DNA from: Providencia rettgeri
Lineage (GTDB): Bacteria; Pseudomonadota; Gammaproteobacteria; Enterobacterales; Enterobacteriaceae
Reading direction: 5' to 3'
DNA length: 64,000 bases
Assembly: GCF_013255915.1 (NCBI RefSeq)
Contig: NZ_CP053896.1
Location: forward strand, 2,232,001 to 2,296,000
How positions within the stretch are numbered: the stretch's first letter is position 1; each line of letters starts with the position of its first letter. Of this stretch, positions 60,761 through 64,000 are shown piece after piece. Position numbers and translations under genes: made by a program. The notes below the pieces were generated by a model. The model was not told the origin of the DNA, made no database searches, and saw nothing but the letters and a program-made list of their open reading frames with translations.

Positions 60761-61855
60761 TTAGAACTGATACACTAACCCTAAACCAAGTACGTTATCG
60801 GTATTCACTTTGTAGTGGTCAGTAAAATCATTATCGTTTAACAAGTTGATTTTATAGTCGATGACAGCACTTAGGTTTTTATTAAAGTCATAAGCTGAGC
60901 CGATGGCGATATAATTTACTAATTCTTTATCTCCAAAGCTGCCTAAGTTTTTACCTTTGGAATAGTTATAGCCAATTGATGGGGTTAAACCGAAGTCAAA
61001 AGAATATAGGGCAACCACTTCCAAGTTCTGAGTTTTATTTGCTACTGACTCCATATTATCATTACCAAAACGGCTCATATTAAGCGTTTGGCCATACATG
61101 ACTGCGAAATAGAGATCTTCGTATTCAAATTTTCCCCCTACGTTCCAAGCTTCAGCGCGTTTACCAGTCGCACTGCTAGTTGTGGCATCTTTTTGCTTTG
61201 GTGTACGGGAAGATGAGGAGTAACCACCACCGAGGGAAATACCATAACCTAATTCATAAGCTGTAGATAAACCAAAACCATCGCCGTTATCGGTTAATTC
61301 ATCACCGGATGACAGGTTTTGTTCGCCATTTTTCCCCTGATATTGTAATGCAAAGCTTAAACCATCAATGTAACCAAAGGCATTATTATTGCGATAAGTG
61401 AGTAAATTACGGTTACGGCTTAGCATGTAGTTATCTTCTTGATCCATCGTATCCGCTCCCCAGAGAGGTAATACGTCTGTCCAAGCATTGGTATCATAAA
61501 TAACACCATAATTGCGGCCATAATCAAGGGAACCGTAATCTGCAAATTTTAAGCCTGCATAAGCTAAACGATTACTATTTTCTTCAGTTGATTCTGATTG
61601 GTTAGTTTTAGTTTCCCATTCAAAACGTCCAAAACCAATGAGTTGGTCGGTGATTTGTGTGTCACCTTTTAGCCCCAGTCTGACACGTGAGTCATCACCA
61701 TCTTCGCCACTACGGCTTTTGGCAATATGATGGCGAACATCGATTTGCCCATACACATCAAGCTTATTACCATCTTTATTGTACATTTCAGCGGAGTTAG
61801 CAACATTAGCAGTAAGTAGTGTTGGAATAATGAGTGCGAGTAATTTGTACTTCAT
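60761..61855 (-). CDS. general trimeric porin (OmpC/OmpF family)
   Basis: It has 364 residues. A signal peptide of 21 residues ends in ANSA. The mature protein begins [21 protein letters not shown] and has repeated amphipathic strands, the L3-like [25 protein letters not shown] and the terminal VYQF. A 16-strand channel for small solutes is expected. The exact OmpC/OmpF/PhoE identity is not fixed. A Fur-like site lies 48-66 bp upstream of the start. Confidence 0.92.
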   Translation of the reverse strand: MKYKLLALIIPTLLTANVANSAEMYNKDGNKLDVYGQIDVRHHIAKSRSGEDGDDSRVRLGLKGDTQITDQLIGFGRFEWETKTNQSESTEENSNRLAYAGLKFADYGSLDYGRNYGVIYDTNAWTDVLPLWGADTMDQEDNYMLSRNRNLLTYRNNNAFGYIDGLSFALQYQGKNGEQNLSSGDELTDNGDGFGLSTAYELGYGISLGGGYSSSSRTPKQKDATTSSATGKRAEAWNVGGKFEYEDLYFAVMYGQTLNMSRFGNDNMESVANKTQNLEVVALYSFDFGLTPSIGYNYSKGKNLGSFGDKELVNYIAIGSAYDFNKNLSAVIDYKINLLNDNDFTDHYKVNTDNVLGLGLVYQF

Positions 61856-62235
61856 AACATAGCCTTATGGATTGAGTGATATTTAGCAATAGTTCCTAAT
61901 TGATAGTTATTATCATTTAAGCATTTTAATTCGCCAAATAAAAAATGTAACAAAATTAAATATTAGTGAAACAATACGGCTAACTTATTAAATAATAAAA
62001 ATAATTTAATTTATGGTGATTTCAACCAAATGTTTTATTTTTAGAAAATCAAAATCAATGTGATGAAAGAGTTATGTTTATGTATAAGTGATTTTTTATG
62101 CATAAATCGTGAATTATTACTTGTTTGAAATGCTAAGGTTGGTATTATTTAAAACCTATACAAATTTTGTCTATATCAACCCAGAACCCTAAAAATAATA
62201 TCTTGGTAGAAATCACTAGATATAAGGAATAATAA
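61856..62235. other. 380-bp AT-rich divergent promoter region
   Basis: It separates the porin and racemase genes and is very AT-rich. I see no gene. A Fur-like 19-mer is at 61903-61921 and AAGGAAT is the racemase ribosome-binding site. Porin regulators such as OmpR may bind here, but I cannot assign their sites. Confidence 0.55.
61903..61921. promoter_or_regulatory. Fur-like site upstream of the porin
   Basis: On the minus strand, TTAAATGATAATAACTATC matches the 19-bp Fur consensus at 14 positions. It lies 48-66 bp before the porin ATG. In this AT-rich DNA a chance match is possible. Confidence 0.4.
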
Positions 62236-63465
62236 GTGGCTTTACGTTTGAAGTATCTGGCATTACTCCCTTTATTAGTTGCTGCGACAGCTTGTCAGCA
62301 ACCAAATAATATCAAAACACCAGTAGAAACTTATGCGACACAAAACCAACCTGCGGTGGTTAATAACGCATGGATTGAAATATCACGTGGTGCATTAGAT
62401 TTTAATATCAAAAAAGTACAAAACTTGCTGGGGGATAAGTCTTCTCTGTGCGCTGTTTTGAAAGGGGATGCCTATGGACATGACCTTTCTTTAGTTACGC
62501 CAATAATGATTGAAAATAATGTGCAATGTATTGGGGTAACAAATAACCAAGAGCTTAAAACCGTGAGAGACTTAGGTTTTAAAGGCCGCTTAATGCGAGT
62601 GAGAAGTGCGACAGAACAAGAAATGGCTCAGGCTACACAATATGAGACAGAAGAGTTAATTGGTAATTTAGCAATGGCGCAGCGCTTGAATGCGATTGCG
62701 AAAAAACAAAATAAAGTGATCCCTATCCATCTTGCGCTAAACTCGGCAGGGATGTCCCGTAATGGGCTAGACGTCAGTAGTGCATCTGGCTTAGATGAAG
62801 CAAAACAGATCGCGGAGTTATCGCAATTAAAAATCGTGGGCATTATGTCTCATTATCCAGAAGAGGATGAAGCTCAGATCCGTAAAGACCTTGCGAAATT
62901 CAAGAAAGAGTCTCAACAAGTCTTGAATGTGACAGGGTTAAAACGTGAAGACATTACATTACATGTCGCGAATACTTATGCAACTATTACCGTACCAGAA
63001 TCATGGTTGGATATGGTACGTGTAGGTGGTATTTTCTACGGTGATACCGTTGCGACAAATGACTATAAACGCGTGATGACGCTGAAATCGAACATCGCCT
63101 CTGTCAATCATTATCCGAAAGGTAATACAGTGGGTTATGATAGAACCTATACCTTGAAGCGTGATTCTGTATTAGCCAATATCCCTGTAGGTTATGCAGA
63201 TGGCTATCGCCGTGTATTTAGCAATGCGGGACATGCATTAATTAATGGCCAGACAGTTCCTGTTTTAGGAAAAACATCAATGAATACGGTCATGGTTGAT
63301 GTTACTGATTTAAAATACGTTAGCCCGGGAGATGAAGTTGTATTTTTTGGCAAACAAGGTCATGCTGAAATTACGGCCGAAGAGGTTGAAGACATCAGCG
63401 GTGCATTATTTACCGAAATGTCAATTTTGTGGGGTGCAACCAATAAACGTATCTTAGTTGATTAG
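62236..63465 (+). CDS. periplasmic amino acid racemase with lipoprotein-like signal (Bsr/alanine racemase family)
   Basis: A fold-type III PLP enzyme of 409 residues that interconverts L- and D-amino acids. PLP lysine K76 lies in [12 protein letters not shown], and a catalytic Tyr lies in [11 protein letters not shown]. Unlike cytosolic Alr, it starts with [20 protein letters not shown], a lipoprotein-type signal with Cys20. Broad-spectrum racemases of this kind (Bsr) occur in Proteus, Providencia and Vibrio, where they are exported. The start is a GTG after AAGGAAT. A terminator hairpin follows (63489-63515). Confidence 0.9.
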   Translation: MALRLKYLALLPLLVAATACQQPNNIKTPVETYATQNQPAVVNNAWIEISRGALDFNIKKVQNLLGDKSSLCAVLKGDAYGHDLSLVTPIMIENNVQCIGVTNNQELKTVRDLGFKGRLMRVRSATEQEMAQATQYETEELIGNLAMAQRLNAIAKKQNKVIPIHLALNSAGMSRNGLDVSSASGLDEAKQIAELSQLKIVGIMSHYPEEDEAQIRKDLAKFKKESQQVLNVTGLKREDITLHVANTYATITVPESWLDMVRVGGIFYGDTVATNDYKRVMTLKSNIASVNHYPKGNTVGYDRTYTLKRDSVLANIPVGYADGYRRVFSNAGHALINGQTVPVLGKTSMNTVMVDVTDLKYVSPGDEVVFFGKQGHAEITAEEVEDISGALFTEMSILWGATNKRILVD

Positions 63466-63488
63466 GTTAATTTTTAATTCCGTATATT

Positions 63489-63518
63489 TTAACCCGCAAT
63501 AATCGCGGGTTTTTTTAT
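63489..63518 (+). terminator. racemase gene terminator
   Basis: AACCCGC-AATAATC-GCGGGTT followed by TTTTTT, 25 bp after the stop. Confidence 0.88.
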
Positions 63519-63673
63519 CCTAAATGTCTCTTCGGATTTTATCCAATATGTCGATAAAATGCGGTTTAGGGGAATGACTATCGAAACTTATAAGCTGATA
63601 TGTTAGGTTGGTAGAGTCTTTTTTGAGCGGATTGACTCAGAAGGAAAATAAAAGAATTAGAAGGATATCATTT

Positions 63674-64000
63674 ATGTATCAAGTTGATTTACATGCGCAT
63701 ACCATTGCCAGCACCCATGCATATAGCACTGTTAATGAATATTTTGCTGAAGCCGTAAGTCGAGGTGTGAAACTCTTTGCGATTACCGACCACGGCCCTG
63801 AAATGCAAGATGCTCCACATGAATGGCACTTTGGTAATATGCCTATCTTACCGAGAATTGTTGATGGCGTTGGTTTATTGTACGGTATTGAAGCGAATAT
63901 AAAAAACAAGTTGGGTGAGACAGACTGCAATGAAAAGATTGCTCGTCATTTGGATATTATTTTAGCTGGTTTCCATGAACCGGTTCTTGAACCCCAAAGT
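63674..64000 (+). CDS. ycdX: PHP-domain phosphatase YcdX (3' truncated by window)
   Basis: The first 109 residues are visible and the frame is open to the window end. The start [23 protein letters not shown] gives the HxH metal pair. [19 protein letters not shown] and YGIEANI follow, as in YcdX, a trinuclear-zinc phosphatase linked to swarming in E. coli. AGAAGGA lies upstream of the ATG. Full YcdX is about 245 residues. Confidence 0.9.
   Translation, partial: MYQVDLHAHTIASTHAYSTVNEYFAEAVSRGVKLFAITDHGPEMQDAPHEWHFGNMPILPRIVDGVGLLYGIEANIKNKLGETDCNEKIARHLDIILAGFHEPVLEPQS

Overview
The window looks like a chromosome segment of an enterobacterium of the Morganellaceae, most likely Providencia. 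The evidence is AT-rich DNA, housekeeping proteins (MaeB, GuaB, GuaA, DapE, TmcA, XseA) that align almost residue for residue with their E. coli forms as I remember them, and a periplasmic-type Bsr amino acid racemase. No database search was possible. Family names come from motifs, length and gene order.

Left chromosomal arm (1-20123). It starts inside tmcA and runs through ypfN, a 130-bp tandem repeat array with a hairpin core, ybaN, a VanY-type peptidase overlapping dapE, a Spx/ArsC-like protein, an orphan NarL-type response regulator and maeB. Next is an iron-related cassette, ChaN-like lipoprotein, TonB, exported S9 peptidase and TonB-dependent receptor, preceded by a very good Fur box. 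xseA diverges from guaBA, which carries a PurR-like operator.

Prophage (20108-57582). A complete podovirus-type prophage of about 37.5 kb, with an epsilon15/BPP-1-like gene plan, sits in the 3' end of guaA. A 17-bp direct repeat marks attL and attR and restores the last guaA codons. In order it has integrase; a leftward early operon (excisionase candidate, many tiny genes, RecT, RecE); a repressor/Cro switch; rightward replication genes O and P; a RusA resolvase; a small protein with sliding-clamp motifs; terminase; portal, scaffold, capsid and cement; tail; internal virion proteins; tailspike; and holins, endolysin, Rz/Rz1. Cargo-like genes with their own terminators interrupt the late region at 35.7 kb and 51.4-52.8 kb. 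A 19-bp dyad (RTTAACC-N5-GGTTAAY) recurs at five control points and is the best candidate operator.

Right chromosomal arm (57583-64000). It holds a glutathione peroxidase, a LysR regulator divergent from an aldo/keto reductase, a general porin, a lipoprotein-signal amino acid racemase and the start of a YcdX-type PHP phosphatase cut by the window end.

Most notable are the sliding-clamp-like mini protein ending in MPMRL, the dispersed operator network, the shared SAADVLF C-terminus of two capsid-assembly proteins, the muralytic domain shared by an ejection protein and the endolysin, the hairpin-bearing Ash-like locus and the iron/peptidase cassette.
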